DNA from: Oscillospiraceae bacterium
Lineage (GTDB): Bacteria; Bacillota; Clostridia; Oscillospirales; Acutalibacteraceae
Direction: 5' to 3'
Length of the DNA stretch: 19,052 bases
Assembly: GCA_029013165.1 (NCBI GenBank)
Contig: JAQXMV010000020.1
Location: forward strand, 1-19,052
This document shows positions 7,265 through 14,776 of the stretch, piece by piece. A model generated the notes under the pieces. It searched no databases. It was not told where the DNA came from and saw only the letters and a program-made list of their open reading frames with translations. Both the position numbers and the translations under genes were made by a program. Each line of letters starts with the position of its first letter. Positions within the stretch are counted from its first letter, which is position 1.

Positions 7265-8005
7265 CTAAATATTTTCCATGGTCGGAATGATACCGCCGTA
7301 ATCTGTCAGCGGAAAATCAAGATACAGAGGACAACAGTAGTTTTTTTCAAGGAAATCTTTGATTCTCTGCCAGCTTCTGTGAGCAGTAATGTCACCGAAA
7401 AACAGAACCTCGTCTTTTGATATTTTGGTAGAGGCACCGCCGATAAAGCCGTATTTGTGCCCCGGCAGAGCAATGTCACCTTTTTCAATCAACAAAACAC
7501 TGATCCCGACTTTTTCTGCCGCCATGGCTATGGAGCTGTCATCGGTGATGATGGATCTTTCACTGATTGGCAGAACGGAACAGCCTGCATAACCCTGCTT
7601 CACATGATGAAAATGAAACTTTTCCTGCTGTAAAAGTCTCTCGTCGGCTGCTTTTAGGTTAGCGAAAACCTCACGGCCCACAATGGAACAGTTCAGTCCG
7701 ATATCGCCCGGATAAGCCCCTTGACAAGGCCGGCTTGACAGGGAAATATCCATGCCAATTCTTTTGAGCTCATGAGCACGTAAGTTTTGCCGACAGTCAA
7801 GAATGATGTTTTTTCCGCCGATATGCACGGCCGCCATATCAATATGACCGGAAACAGCCGGATCAATTTCGGGATTGACTTCCCCAAAAATCAGCTCTAC
7901 TCCCCTGCCCCGTAAAAAATCGACAAGTTCAGGCGGCAGTTGCGAACATATAGCCATGGAGACTCTTCCTTCAGGAAGATGGGGTGTTTTGATGAAATCC
8001 GTCAT
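7265..8005 (-). CDS. Conserved protein resembling DUF6873 (guanidino-modifying enzyme fold)
   Basis: A 246 aa cytoplasmic protein. Its pattern resembles the DUF6873 family, described as having the pentein fold shared by arginine deiminases and amidinotransferases; this match is from memory. Visible segments include GHIDMAAVHIGGKNII (53-68), YPGDIGLNCSIVG (98-110), KQGYAGCSVLPISERSIITDD (136-156) and YGFIGGASTKI (185-195). In active penteins the C-terminal glycine-rich segment normally holds the catalytic cysteine; here it is GGAST with no cysteine, so hydrolase activity is doubtful. ATG 8005 overlaps the radA stop (ATGA), with GAGG 10 bases upstream, so translation is coupled to radA. Function unknown. 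Confidence 0.6.
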   Translation of the reverse strand: MTDFIKTPHLPEGRVSMAICSQLPPELVDFLRGRGVELIFGEVNPEIDPAVSGHIDMAAVHIGGKNIILDCRQNLRAHELKRIGMDISLSSRPCQGAYPGDIGLNCSIVGREVFANLKAADERLLQQEKFHFHHVKQGYAGCSVLPISERSIITDDSSIAMAAEKVGISVLLIEKGDIALPGHKYGFIGGASTKISKDEVLFFGDITAHRSWQRIKDFLEKNYCCPLYLDFPLTDYGGIIPTMENI

Positions 8006-9387
8006 AATATGATGGCCTCGAAGGCTTCCCGAATGGTACGCACGCCCACTACTTCAATTTCCTGTTTCAAAGAGACGGAAATGTTTTTCAGGTTGTTCTT
8101 CGGCACGATGCATCGGTGAAAGCCGAGGCGCGCTGCCTCTTTGATTCGCTGCTCACAGTGGGAAACCCCTCTGATTTCCCCGGCAAGACCGATTTCGCCG
8201 AAGGCAAGAACATCATCACGAAGAGCATAATCCTTGAGCGAAGAAACAAGAGCCATGACGATCGTCAGATCCAGAGCCGGTTCGTCTAATTTCATGCCGC
8301 CGACGATATTAATATAGACATCGCTGTTGCCGAAAAAATAACCGCCGCGTTTTTCTAAAACAGCGATGAGCATATTCAGTCTGTTAAAATCAAAACCATT
8401 GGAAATTCGTCTGGGATTGCCGAAGCCCGTGGCCGCCACAAGACCCTGAATCTCCGCTAAAATCGGTCGAGTGCCCTCCATAACACAGGCCACGCAGGTG
8501 CCGGGCGTGTTTTTCGGACGCCCTGAAATAAGCATCATTGAGGGGTTCTCCACCTCAGCAAGACCTGTATCATACATTTCAAAGACGCCGATCTCATTGG
8601 TCGATCCGAATCGGTTCTTGACGGCTCTGAGAATCCTGAATGAAAGATTTCTCTCACCCTCAAAATACAAGACAGCATCAACGATGTGTTCGAGTACCTT
8701 CGGCCCCGCAATGTTGCCGTCTTTATTAACATGACCCACCATAATCACGGGAATCGACAGATTCTTTGCTGTTCGCATGAAGAGATTGGAGCATTCCCTG
8801 ACCTGCGTCACACAGCCGGGTGAAGAATTAAGCTCTGTGAAATTCATAGTCTGTATAGAGTCAATGATTACAAGATCCGGCTCGGTGGCGGATATATGCT
8901 CACAGATGGCCTGGGCATCGGTCTCGCAGAGAATATATAAGCTGCCGGCGGTCACCTGAAGCCGATCAGCGCGCAGTTTGATCTGATTGTAAGATTCCTC
9001 ACCGGAAACATAGAGGATTTTTAACCTCTCACCGAGACTGCGGCATATCTGCAGAAGAATCGTCGATTTGCCGATGCCCGGATCGCCGCTGAGCAACACC
9101 AGAGACCCTTTTACGATTCCACCGCCGAGAACTCTGTCCAGCTCTTTCATACCGGTTTTATATCTCAGCTCATTGTCCGGCCGGATCTCCTGCAAGCTGA
9201 GAGATGTCAGACTTCGCGATGACCGCATGGAGGGGGCTTTTCCGTTTTTTCCGGCTGAAACTGCCGTTTCCCGGATTTCCTCCTGTAAGGTTGCCCATTC
9301 TCCGCAGTCCGGGCATTTTCCCAGCCACTTCATGGTTTCATATCCGCAGTTACTGCAGACATAAACCGTTTTAGACTTCATTGCCAT
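8002..9387 (-). CDS. radA: DNA repair protein RadA (Sms)
   Basis: A DnaB-like ATPase that promotes branch migration of recombination intermediates in repair and transformation. All family marks are present in 461 aa: a C4 zinc finger at the N-terminus (C11, C14, C25, C28), Walker A GDPGIGKST at 101-109, Walker B DLVIID at 171-176, the RadA-specific KNRFG at 257-261, and a C-terminal Lon-protease-like domain around GGMKLDEPALDL to AFGEIGLAGEIRGV. The start at 9387 has GAGG about 7 bases upstream. It starts 2 bp after the amidase stop and overlaps the following gene by 4 bp, so three genes are cotranscribed. Confidence 0.97.
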   Translation of the reverse strand: MAMKSKTVYVCSNCGYETMKWLGKCPDCGEWATLQEEIRETAVSAGKNGKAPSMRSSRSLTSLSLQEIRPDNELRYKTGMKELDRVLGGGIVKGSLVLLSGDPGIGKSTILLQICRSLGERLKILYVSGEESYNQIKLRADRLQVTAGSLYILCETDAQAICEHISATEPDLVIIDSIQTMNFTELNSSPGCVTQVRECSNLFMRTAKNLSIPVIMVGHVNKDGNIAGPKVLEHIVDAVLYFEGERNLSFRILRAVKNRFGSTNEIGVFEMYDTGLAEVENPSMMLISGRPKNTPGTCVACVMEGTRPILAEIQGLVAATGFGNPRRISNGFDFNRLNMLIAVLEKRGGYFFGNSDVYINIVGGMKLDEPALDLTIVMALVSSLKDYALRDDVLAFGEIGLAGEIRGVSHCEQRIKEAARLGFHRCIVPKNNLKNISVSLKQEIEVVGVRTIREAFEAIIL

Positions 9388-9389
9388 TT

Positions 9390-10142
9390 CTATTCCTCAT
9401 TTCTCTCTTGGTTGTTTTCCTGAAAACACATGATCAGACCCTCCGCGATGGAAAGAGACATCTTTTTTTGATATGCCTCATCATTCAGAAGCAGGGCTTC
9501 GCCGCCGTTGGAAAGGAATCCGCATTCGACCATAACCGCCGGAATCACGGCATTGTATAGCAAATAGATCTCTTTTCCGCTGATTTTGATTTTTCTACTG
9601 TTTTCCGGCTGGAGTTTTGTCCTGATCCGATCCTGGATTGACTGTGCGATGATCTTGCTGTTCGGATCGTTTTTTGAATAAAACACCTGCGCTCCGGTGT
9701 ATTTGCTCTGACTGAAATGATTTTGATGGATACTCAGGAAAATTCCCTCCGGGTACTTTTTCATAATCTCCATGCGGTTATGGATATCTGAAACTTTCTT
9801 TTGCCGCTGCGTAACACAGCTGTCATCATAAATCAGTCTGTCATCTTCACGGATCATAACGGTCTGATATCCGAGCAAAGTCAGAAGATCATTGACTTTT
9901 TTGGCTATGGACAGATTAATATCCTTTTCCAGTATGCCGCCGGAGGAGCTGGTTCCTCCGTCCTCTCCGCCATGTCCTGCGTCAATAATGATCGTCGGAT
10001 AAATGACCTGTGCATTGCCAGTCAATATACTTGCCGATCGGTAATTCATAGCAAAGACGGTGGACGCCGCTATCACGGCAGTAAAAAATAAAGTAGCGGC
10101 CTTTTTTAAATCAAAACTGAAATAGATTCCTTTTTTCATCAT
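9390..10142 (-). CDS. cwlD: N-acetylmuramoyl-L-alanine amidase, CwlD-like
   Basis: An exported zinc amidase (Amidase_3) that cuts the lactyl-alanine bond of peptidoglycan. CwlD in spore formers removes side chains so that muramic-delta-lactam can form in the cortex. Residues 14-32 form one hydrophobic segment without a clear cleavage site, so it is a membrane anchor or uncleaved signal. The zinc ligands are H57 (DAGHGG), E72 (ILEKDIN) and H139 (SIHQNH), and the catalytic glutamate is E206 (VMVECGFLSN). The length of 250 aa is close to CwlD, with no cell-wall binding repeats. The frame begins MMKK; the second ATG at 10139 has better spacing from GGTGA. The name rests on size and domain layout; another Amidase_3 protein is possible. 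Confidence 0.85.
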   Translation of the reverse strand: MMKKGIYFSFDLKKAATLFFTAVIAASTVFAMNYRSASILTGNAQVIYPTIIIDAGHGGEDGGTSSSGGILEKDINLSIAKKVNDLLTLLGYQTVMIREDDRLIYDDSCVTQRQKKVSDIHNRMEIMKKYPEGIFLSIHQNHFSQSKYTGAQVFYSKNDPNSKIIAQSIQDRIRTKLQPENSRKIKISGKEIYLLYNAVIPAVMVECGFLSNGGEALLLNDEAYQKKMSLSIAEGLIMCFQENNQERNEE

Positions 10143-10192
10143 TCATCACCGATAGATTAATATGGCGGCGATGAATTGAATATAACACTGTC

Positions 10193-10221
10193 ATTTTACA
10201 GTATTTTTTTAAAATAATCAA
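10193..10221 (-). promoter_or_regulatory. Probable sigma-A-like promoter for the amidase-radA operon
   Basis: Minus-strand TTGATT (10221-10216), 17 bp, TAAAAT (10198-10193). No convincing sporulation-sigma element was seen, although a cwlD gene would usually have one. The leader would be about 45 bases. Confidence 0.5.
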
Positions 10222-10271
10222 CCGTATCGTGTGTAAGAGTCCAAATTTTACGACTTTGGTTTCAGCAGAAC

Positions 10272-10300
10272 AAAATGAATCCCGGACGAAAGTCCGGGAT
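10272..10300 (-). terminator. Rho-independent terminator after ilvE
   Basis: On the minus strand ATCCCGGAC and GTCCGGGAT form a perfect 9 bp GC-rich stem with a 4-base loop, followed by TCATTTTG. The T-run is short. It ends the VOR-ilvE transcript. Confidence 0.85.
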
Positions 10301-10308
10301 CAATACCT

Positions 10309-11376
10309 TTATTTTACTTCAACTCTCCAGCCGTAGGGATCTTCTCTCTTGCCCCACTGAATACCGGTCAGTTCATCATAAAGCTTCTGTGTCAGTTCGC
10401 CGATTCCGCCGTCGCCGATGGTCATGACATCGTCCATGTAGCGCAGCTTTCCGACAGGAGAAACCACAGCGGCAGTACCTGTGCCCCAGACCTCTTCCAG
10501 AGAACCGTCTTTCGCAGCGGCCACAAGCTCCTCAACGCTGATCTTTCTTTCCTCAACCTCGTAACCCCATTCTTTACAAACATGAATGATGGAATTACGG
10601 GTAATACCGGGAAGAATACTGCCGTTGAGGGCAGGGGTAATAACCTTGCCGGATATCTTGAACATAATATTCATGGCGCCGACCTCTTCAATGTACTTTC
10701 TCTCAACGCCGTCGAGCCAAAGCACCTGAGAATAGCCGCTGTCATGAGCTTTCACCTGAGCAATGAGAGAAGCCGCATAGTTGCCGCCGGTCTTGGCAAA
10801 GCCCATTCCGCCTCTGACGGCACGGACATACTCGTCCTCGATCCAGATGCCCACGGGAGCGAGACCGCTTTCATAGTAAGCGCCGGAGGGAGAAAGAACA
10901 ATAATGAAAAGATAAGTTTTCGAGGGAGCAACACCGAGAAATTCATCGGTTGCAATCACAAAGGGACGAATATAAAGAGAAGTACCTTCGTCACTGGGAA
11001 CCCAATCTCTGTCCACATCGACAACAGCCTTGATGGCGTCAACGAAAATATCCTCGGGAATCTCGGGAATGCAGAGTCTTTGATTGGAATTGTTGGCTCT
11101 CTTGGCGTTCATGTCGGGACGGAAAAGATAAATCTTATCGTCATCACCGCGGTAAGCCTTCAGACCCTCAAACATTTCCTGGCCGTAGTGGAACACCATA
11201 GCGCTGGGGGCCAGAGGAATGTTGCCGTAGGGCACGATTCTGGCGTCATGCCAGCCCTGTCCCTCGGTGTAATCCATGACGAACATATGGTCAGTGAAAA
11301 TGTGACCGAAGCCCAGCTTTTCGCCTTTTTTCGGCTTAACCTTGGGAGAAGTCGTTTTTGTGATTTTAATTTCCAT
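10309..11376 (-). CDS. ilvE: Branched-chain amino acid aminotransferase (class II)
   Basis: A PLP enzyme of fold type IV moving amino groups between glutamate and the 2-oxoacids of valine, leucine and isoleucine. The 355 aa form matches the eukaryote-like BCAT subgroup rather than the shorter E. coli type. The PLP lysine is K195 in GFAKTGGNYAASL. Other family segments are MVFHYGQEMFEGLKAY (60-75), LYIRPFV (134-140) and YIEEVGAMNIMF. The start at ATG 11376 is chosen because GAGGTG lies 7 bases upstream; the frame is open 12 codons further, without a site. It follows the VOR gamma gene by 53 bp and ends at the terminator. Its 2-oxoacids are the products or substrates of VOR, so the two enzymes share a pathway. 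Confidence 0.95.
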   Translation of the reverse strand: MEIKITKTTSPKVKPKKGEKLGFGHIFTDHMFVMDYTEGQGWHDARIVPYGNIPLAPSAMVFHYGQEMFEGLKAYRGDDDKIYLFRPDMNAKRANNSNQRLCIPEIPEDIFVDAIKAVVDVDRDWVPSDEGTSLYIRPFVIATDEFLGVAPSKTYLFIIVLSPSGAYYESGLAPVGIWIEDEYVRAVRGGMGFAKTGGNYAASLIAQVKAHDSGYSQVLWLDGVERKYIEEVGAMNIMFKISGKVITPALNGSILPGITRNSIIHVCKEWGYEVEERKISVEELVAAAKDGSLEEVWGTGTAAVVSPVGKLRYMDDVMTIGDGGIGELTQKLYDELTGIQWGKREDPYGWRVEVK

Positions 11377-11401
11377 AATCAAACACCTCTTTGTAAAAGT
11401 C

Positions 11402-11423
11402 AGCCGCCGCAAAATAAGCGGCT
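11402..11423 (-). other. Small hairpin between VOR gamma and ilvE
   Basis: Minus-strand AGCCGC and GCGGCT can pair (6 bp, 10-base loop) in the 53 bp gap, just before the ilvE ribosome site. No T-run follows, so it is not a terminator; it may be a processing or stability element. Confidence 0.35.
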
Positions 11424-11429
11424 ATAATA

Positions 11430-11966
11430 TTATTCAAAATCGTAACCGGTTTTAATCGCTTGGATATTGATATCAATCAAATTTGCTTTTTTTGCCGGAA
11501 CAACTTTTTTCACCGCGTCCTCAATGCCGTCATAAGTGATGCAGTCGCTGACCTGCATGAGCTTGCCCATCAATATCATGTTGGCGAGGGTGGAAAAGCC
11601 GGCTTCATTGGCAAGACTCGTTGCCGGAACATAATAAGTGGTAACATCGTCTCTGTCCACCTTCTCTTCAACGAGAGTGGAATCGACAAGAATAATGCCG
11701 CCGGGCACCACATCGTGCTCATATTTTCTTAGCGAGGGCAAATTCATCGCCACAAGGCAATCGGGCTTGGAAACGATGGGTGAACCGACGGGTTCGTCGC
11801 TGATGATAACACTGCAGTTTGCCGTACCGCCGCGCATTTCCGGGCCATAGGAGGGAAGCCAGCTGACCTGCTTGTCGGCTAAAAGGCCCTTATATGCCAG
11901 CAGCTTGCCGGCGAAAAGAACGCCCTGACCGCCGAAACCGGCAATCAAAATCTGTGTTGTGCTCAT
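11430..11966 (-). CDS. 2-oxoacid:ferredoxin oxidoreductase, gamma subunit (VOR type)
   Basis: The gamma subunit of a four-subunit ferredoxin-dependent 2-oxoacid oxidoreductase, 178 aa, cytoplasmic. The glycine-rich N-terminus (ILIAGFGGQGVLFAGKLLA, about residues 6-24) is the family signature, and SWLPSYGPEMRGGTANCSV follows at about 35-53. The start at 11966 has GGAGG 8 bases upstream. It lies 14 bp after the beta gene. The gene order delta-alpha-beta-gamma with a downstream aminotransferase supports the branched-chain 2-oxoacid (VOR) reading, but the 2-oxoglutarate enzyme (KOR) has the same subunits and is the main alternative. Confidence 0.9.
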   Translation of the reverse strand: MSTTQILIAGFGGQGVLFAGKLLAYKGLLADKQVSWLPSYGPEMRGGTANCSVIISDEPVGSPIVSKPDCLVAMNLPSLRKYEHDVVPGGIILVDSTLVEEKVDRDDVTTYYVPATSLANEAGFSTLANMILMGKLMQVSDCITYDGIEDAVKKVVPAKKANLIDINIQAIKTGYDFE

Positions 11967-11980
11967 TGTTCTTTCCTCCT

Positions 11981-12736
11981 TTATTCAGCTTTGCTTTGTG
12001 CGTCTCTGTCTTTGTAAACGCCCAGAGGATAATAAGGAATCATCTTTTCCTCAATCCAGTTGAGAGCCGCCTCCGGCGTCATACCCCAGTTGGTCGGGCA
12101 GGAGGAAATCACCTCAACGAGTGAGAAGCCTTTTTTATTGATCTGGTTTTCAAAGGCTTTTTTGATAGCCTTTTTTGCGTTTCTGACATTCTTGACATTA
12201 TTGACGGCCACTCTTTCGATGTAACCGGCGCCATCAAGCTGTGAGAGTAATTCGCAAATTTTAACGGGAAAGCCGCAGTGATTGGTGTCTCTGCCGTAAG
12301 GCGATGTCTGTGTGACCTGTCCGGGCAGAGAGGTGGGAGCCATCTGACCGCCGGTCATACCGTAAATGGCGTTGTTGACGAAAATGACGGTGATATTCTC
12401 GTTTCTTGCCGCCGCATGTACGGTCTCGGCCATACCGATGGAGGCAAGATCACCGTCGCCCTGATAAGTGAAAACGATATGTTGATCGGGATCCGAGCGC
12501 TTGAGTCCTGTGGCCACGGCGGGTGCTCTGCCGTGAGCAGCTTCCACCATGTCGCAGTTGAAATAGTTATAGGCCATAACAGCGCAGCCGACAGGAGCAA
12601 CACCGATAGTCTGTCCCTCGATTCCGAGCTCGTCAATGGCTTCCGCCACAAGACGGTGGATAATGCCGTGGGTACAGCCGGGGCAATAATGTAAGGGTAC
12701 ATCGCAAAGGGCTTTGGGTTTATCAAAAACAACCAT
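11981..12736 (-). CDS. 2-oxoacid:ferredoxin oxidoreductase, beta subunit (TPP-binding, VOR type)
   Basis: The thiamine pyrophosphate-binding subunit, 251 aa. CPGCTHG at residues 19-25 is the family's N-terminal motif. The TPP/Mg site is the stretch from GDGDLASIGMAE to VNNAIYGMTGGQ, matching the GDG...NN pattern. The ATG shares one base with the alpha stop (TAATG), and its site AGGAGG lies inside the alpha gene, so alpha and beta are translationally coupled. With alpha it forms the active site that interconverts 2-oxoacid plus CoA with acyl-CoA plus CO2. The reaction is reversible with low-potential ferredoxin. Confidence 0.93.
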   Translation of the reverse strand: MVVFDKPKALCDVPLHYCPGCTHGIIHRLVAEAIDELGIEGQTIGVAPVGCAVMAYNYFNCDMVEAAHGRAPAVATGLKRSDPDQHIVFTYQGDGDLASIGMAETVHAAARNENITVIFVNNAIYGMTGGQMAPTSLPGQVTQTSPYGRDTNHCGFPVKICELLSQLDGAGYIERVAVNNVKNVRNAKKAIKKAFENQINKKGFSLVEVISSCPTNWGMTPEAALNWIEEKMIPYYPLGVYKDRDAQSKAE

Positions 12737-13800
12737 TATTTTGTACCTCCTTTATGTGCGGTTCTGATGCTGTCGAGGACCTGCTCCGGCGACGGAATCA
12801 TACCGCCGGCACGGTTGCAGAGATAGACAGGCTTTTTACACTGTGTGGCAAGTGAAATATCTTCGATCATCTGTCCCATGGAAAGCTCGACGCTGATGAA
12901 GCACTGCACCTGATCGGCGGCCGCCAGAAACGCTTTTTTCGGGAAGGGCCACAGGGTAATGGGTCTGATCATACCGACCTTGATGCCTTCTTGTCTTGCC
13001 ATGGTGATGGCGTTTTTCGCCACACGGGCGGCAATACCGAAAGCGCTAACGCAGATTTCCGCGTCCTCCATCATGTATTCTTCATACATAACCTCGTTTT
13101 CCTCAACGAGCTTGTATTTCTCATAACGGGCAAAGTTAAGCTGCTCCAGTTCTTCAGGGACCAGAGAAAGCGAATTGATGATGTTATGTTCTCTCTTGCA
13201 TTGAGTGCCCACAACAGCCCAGGACTTGTCGTAGTCATTGACTTCTACCTCGTCAAGGCAGACAGGTTCCATCATCTGTCCCATGGTTCCGTCGGCGAGG
13301 ATCATCGCCGTCATTCTGTACTTGTCAGCAAGATCGAAGCCTTTCACGGTGAGGCTTGCCATTTCCTGCACGCTTGAGGGAGCAAGGACGATCAGATGAT
13401 AGTCGCCGTGTCCGCCGCCTTTCGTTGCCTGGAAATAATCCGACTGAGAGGGCTGTATGCCGCCGAGGCCGGGGCCGCCGCGCTGAACATTGACCACAAG
13501 TGCCGGAAGATCACTGCCGGCAAGATAGGAGATACCCTCGGCTTTCAGGGAGATTCCGGGGCTGGAAGAAGAGGTCATGACTCTTTTTCCTGTGGACGCG
13601 ACGCCGTAAACCATATTGATCGCGGCAACCTCACTCTCTGCCTGCAGGAAACAACCGCCGATCTTCGGCATTTTCTTGACCATATAGGCGGCAATTTCCG
13701 TCTGAGGCGTGATGGGGTAACCGAAATAGTGGCGGCATCCGGCGAGAATCGCCGCCTCGGCTATCGCTTCGTTGCCTTTCATTAATACTTTTTCAGCCAT
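12736..13800 (-). CDS. vorB: 2-oxoacid:ferredoxin oxidoreductase, alpha subunit (VorB-like)
   Basis: The large subunit of the ferredoxin-dependent 2-oxoacid oxidoreductase, 354 aa, matching proteins annotated as 3-methyl-2-oxobutanoate dehydrogenase subunit VorB. Marks are GCRHYFGYPITPQTEI (21-36), the QAESEVAAI segment, TSSSSPGISLKAEG and NVQRGGPGLGG. The start at ATG 13800 is preferred: GAGG is 8 bases upstream, while the in-frame GTG 13807-13809 overlaps the site. It begins 10 bp after the ferredoxin stop. Substrate choice (2-oxoisovalerate and relatives versus 2-oxoglutarate) rests on family resemblance and on the ilvE gene in the same operon. Confidence 0.9.
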   Translation of the reverse strand: MAEKVLMKGNEAIAEAAILAGCRHYFGYPITPQTEIAAYMVKKMPKIGGCFLQAESEVAAINMVYGVASTGKRVMTSSSSPGISLKAEGISYLAGSDLPALVVNVQRGGPGLGGIQPSQSDYFQATKGGGHGDYHLIVLAPSSVQEMASLTVKGFDLADKYRMTAMILADGTMGQMMEPVCLDEVEVNDYDKSWAVVGTQCKREHNIINSLSLVPEELEQLNFARYEKYKLVEENEVMYEEYMMEDAEICVSAFGIAARVAKNAITMARQEGIKVGMIRPITLWPFPKKAFLAAADQVQCFISVELSMGQMIEDISLATQCKKPVYLCNRAGGMIPSPEQVLDSIRTAHKGGTK

Positions 13801-13810
13801 TTTCCGCACC

Positions 13811-14017
13811 TCACTTTTCCACTTTTATGATACAGTCGGGACACATGGTTGCGCAAAATGCACAGCCGATACATTTGCTCTGATCGGTCATTTCAGCCGG
13901 AGAATGTCCCTTTGAGTTGATCTTGTCCTTGTTGATGATCAGAATTTTTTTCGGGCAGGCAGCCACACACAGACCGCAGCCTTTGCATAAATCTGTTCTG
14001 AATGTTACTTTAGGCAT
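13811..14017 (-). CDS. 2x[4Fe-4S] ferredoxin, VOR delta subunit
   Basis: A 68 aa bacterial-type ferredoxin carrying electrons between the TPP site and free ferredoxin. Cluster 1 is CKGCGLCVAACP (C11, C14, C17, C21) and cluster 2 is CIGCAFCATMCP (C49, C52, C55, C59). A loop of about 27 residues separates them, longer than in clostridial ferredoxins but normal for delta subunits. ATG 14017 is chosen from GGAGG six bases upstream; the frame is open six codons further without a site. It begins 14 bp after the P-loop ATPase stop and precedes the alpha gene by 10 bp, so all are cotranscribed. Confidence 0.93.
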   Translation of the reverse strand: MPKVTFRTDLCKGCGLCVAACPKKILIINKDKINSKGHSPAEMTDQSKCIGCAFCATMCPDCIIKVEK

Positions 14018-14031
14018 AGTATACCTCCATA

Positions 14032-14691
14032 TCAAATTATTTTCCTTTGCAGCGTCAGGGGAAATAAGTTGTCAATCTTACCCGCAAGGTCGGAAAAAAG
14101 TCCTTCTTTCACTGCCGTCATTTTTAGCGGCAAACCGCTGATTTCAGAGAGCCGCTTTGCCTCATTCACCTTGTCCAGCAGGGTTTGGGCTGTCGTCTCC
14201 TCGCCCAGATTAGAGTTATGGGCAATGGAAGTAAAGCGTAGAGAAGAGGCGCTTTCAATTTCCCTCATAATTTCCAGTGCCGTCTCGGCATCAGGTGAAA
14301 GAGGCCGATAAAAATTGACGACAAAAACCATGTCGTAATTGTCCTCCTCGCGGATGAAGGGCGCAAATCTTCCCAGCGCCACGGAGCCTACATCGTCACC
14401 GCCGATATCCATAACGGCATAGGTCTGTTTATCCCGAACCGTACGGTACATCCTTTCGGGCAAAGCCGGAATATCCAGATTGGAGCCGGCAAAGTCCGAG
14501 CATAGCAGATCGATTCCCCTGCTTTTGAGTTCCTCTTCACTGTCCTTGGTGCGGAAGTAGGGGTTGACAATGTCAAGATCGGCTATGGCAACGGGCAGAC
14601 CCAGGGCTTTCAGATGAATGGCATAATTCACGGAAATATTTGTTTTGCCGCTGCCGTAATGGCCGGCAAAAAGAGTAATGCGCTTGGGCAT
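14032..14691 (-). CDS. P-loop ATPase related to MinD/ParA (CobQ/CobB/MinD superfamily)
   Basis: A 219 aa cytoplasmic nucleotide-binding protein. The P-loop is GHYGSGKTN at 10-18. It lacks the extra lysine of the deviant Walker box KGGxGKT; a histidine is in its place. A switch-like DLDIVNPYFR is at 38-47 and a Walker-B-like VMDIGGDD at 93-100. No DNA-binding or membrane helix is evident. AAGGAG precedes ATG 14691 by about 6 bases. It sits between the acyl-CoA synthetase and the VOR genes. Related ATPases load metal clusters into enzymes (CooC, Mrp), so a role in VOR Fe-S assembly is possible, but no cluster-binding cysteine pair is seen and this is inference. Confidence 0.75.
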   Translation of the reverse strand: MPKRITLFAGHYGSGKTNISVNYAIHLKALGLPVAIADLDIVNPYFRTKDSEEELKSRGIDLLCSDFAGSNLDIPALPERMYRTVRDKQTYAVMDIGGDDVGSVALGRFAPFIREEDNYDMVFVVNFYRPLSPDAETALEIMREIESASSLRFTSIAHNSNLGEETTAQTLLDKVNEAKRLSEISGLPLKMTAVKEGLFSDLAGKIDNLFPLTLQRKII

Positions 14692-14709
14692 AAAAAACTC
14701 CTTCTTATT

Positions 14710-14738
14710 ATTATAAAATATTTCTGTATCAATTTCAA
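14710..14738 (-). promoter_or_regulatory. Possible internal promoter before the ATPase-VOR-ilvE genes
   Basis: Minus-strand TTGAAA (14738-14733), 17 bp, TATAAT (14715-14710). The start would fall near 14703, right at the ribosome site, giving a very short leader. No terminator lies between the synthetase stop (14777) and this point, so readthrough from the T-box promoter is also expected. The sequence is AT-rich and the match could be chance. Confidence 0.4.
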
Positions 14739-14776
14739 GTTTTCCTGCTTATATTCAGCAAAAAGTGACAATTTTT

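Noticed and set aside
10582..11427. Plus-strand open frame of 281 codons across ilvE
   Set aside because: It is a shadow of the aminotransferase, which has the PLP lysine motif and a proper ribosome site.
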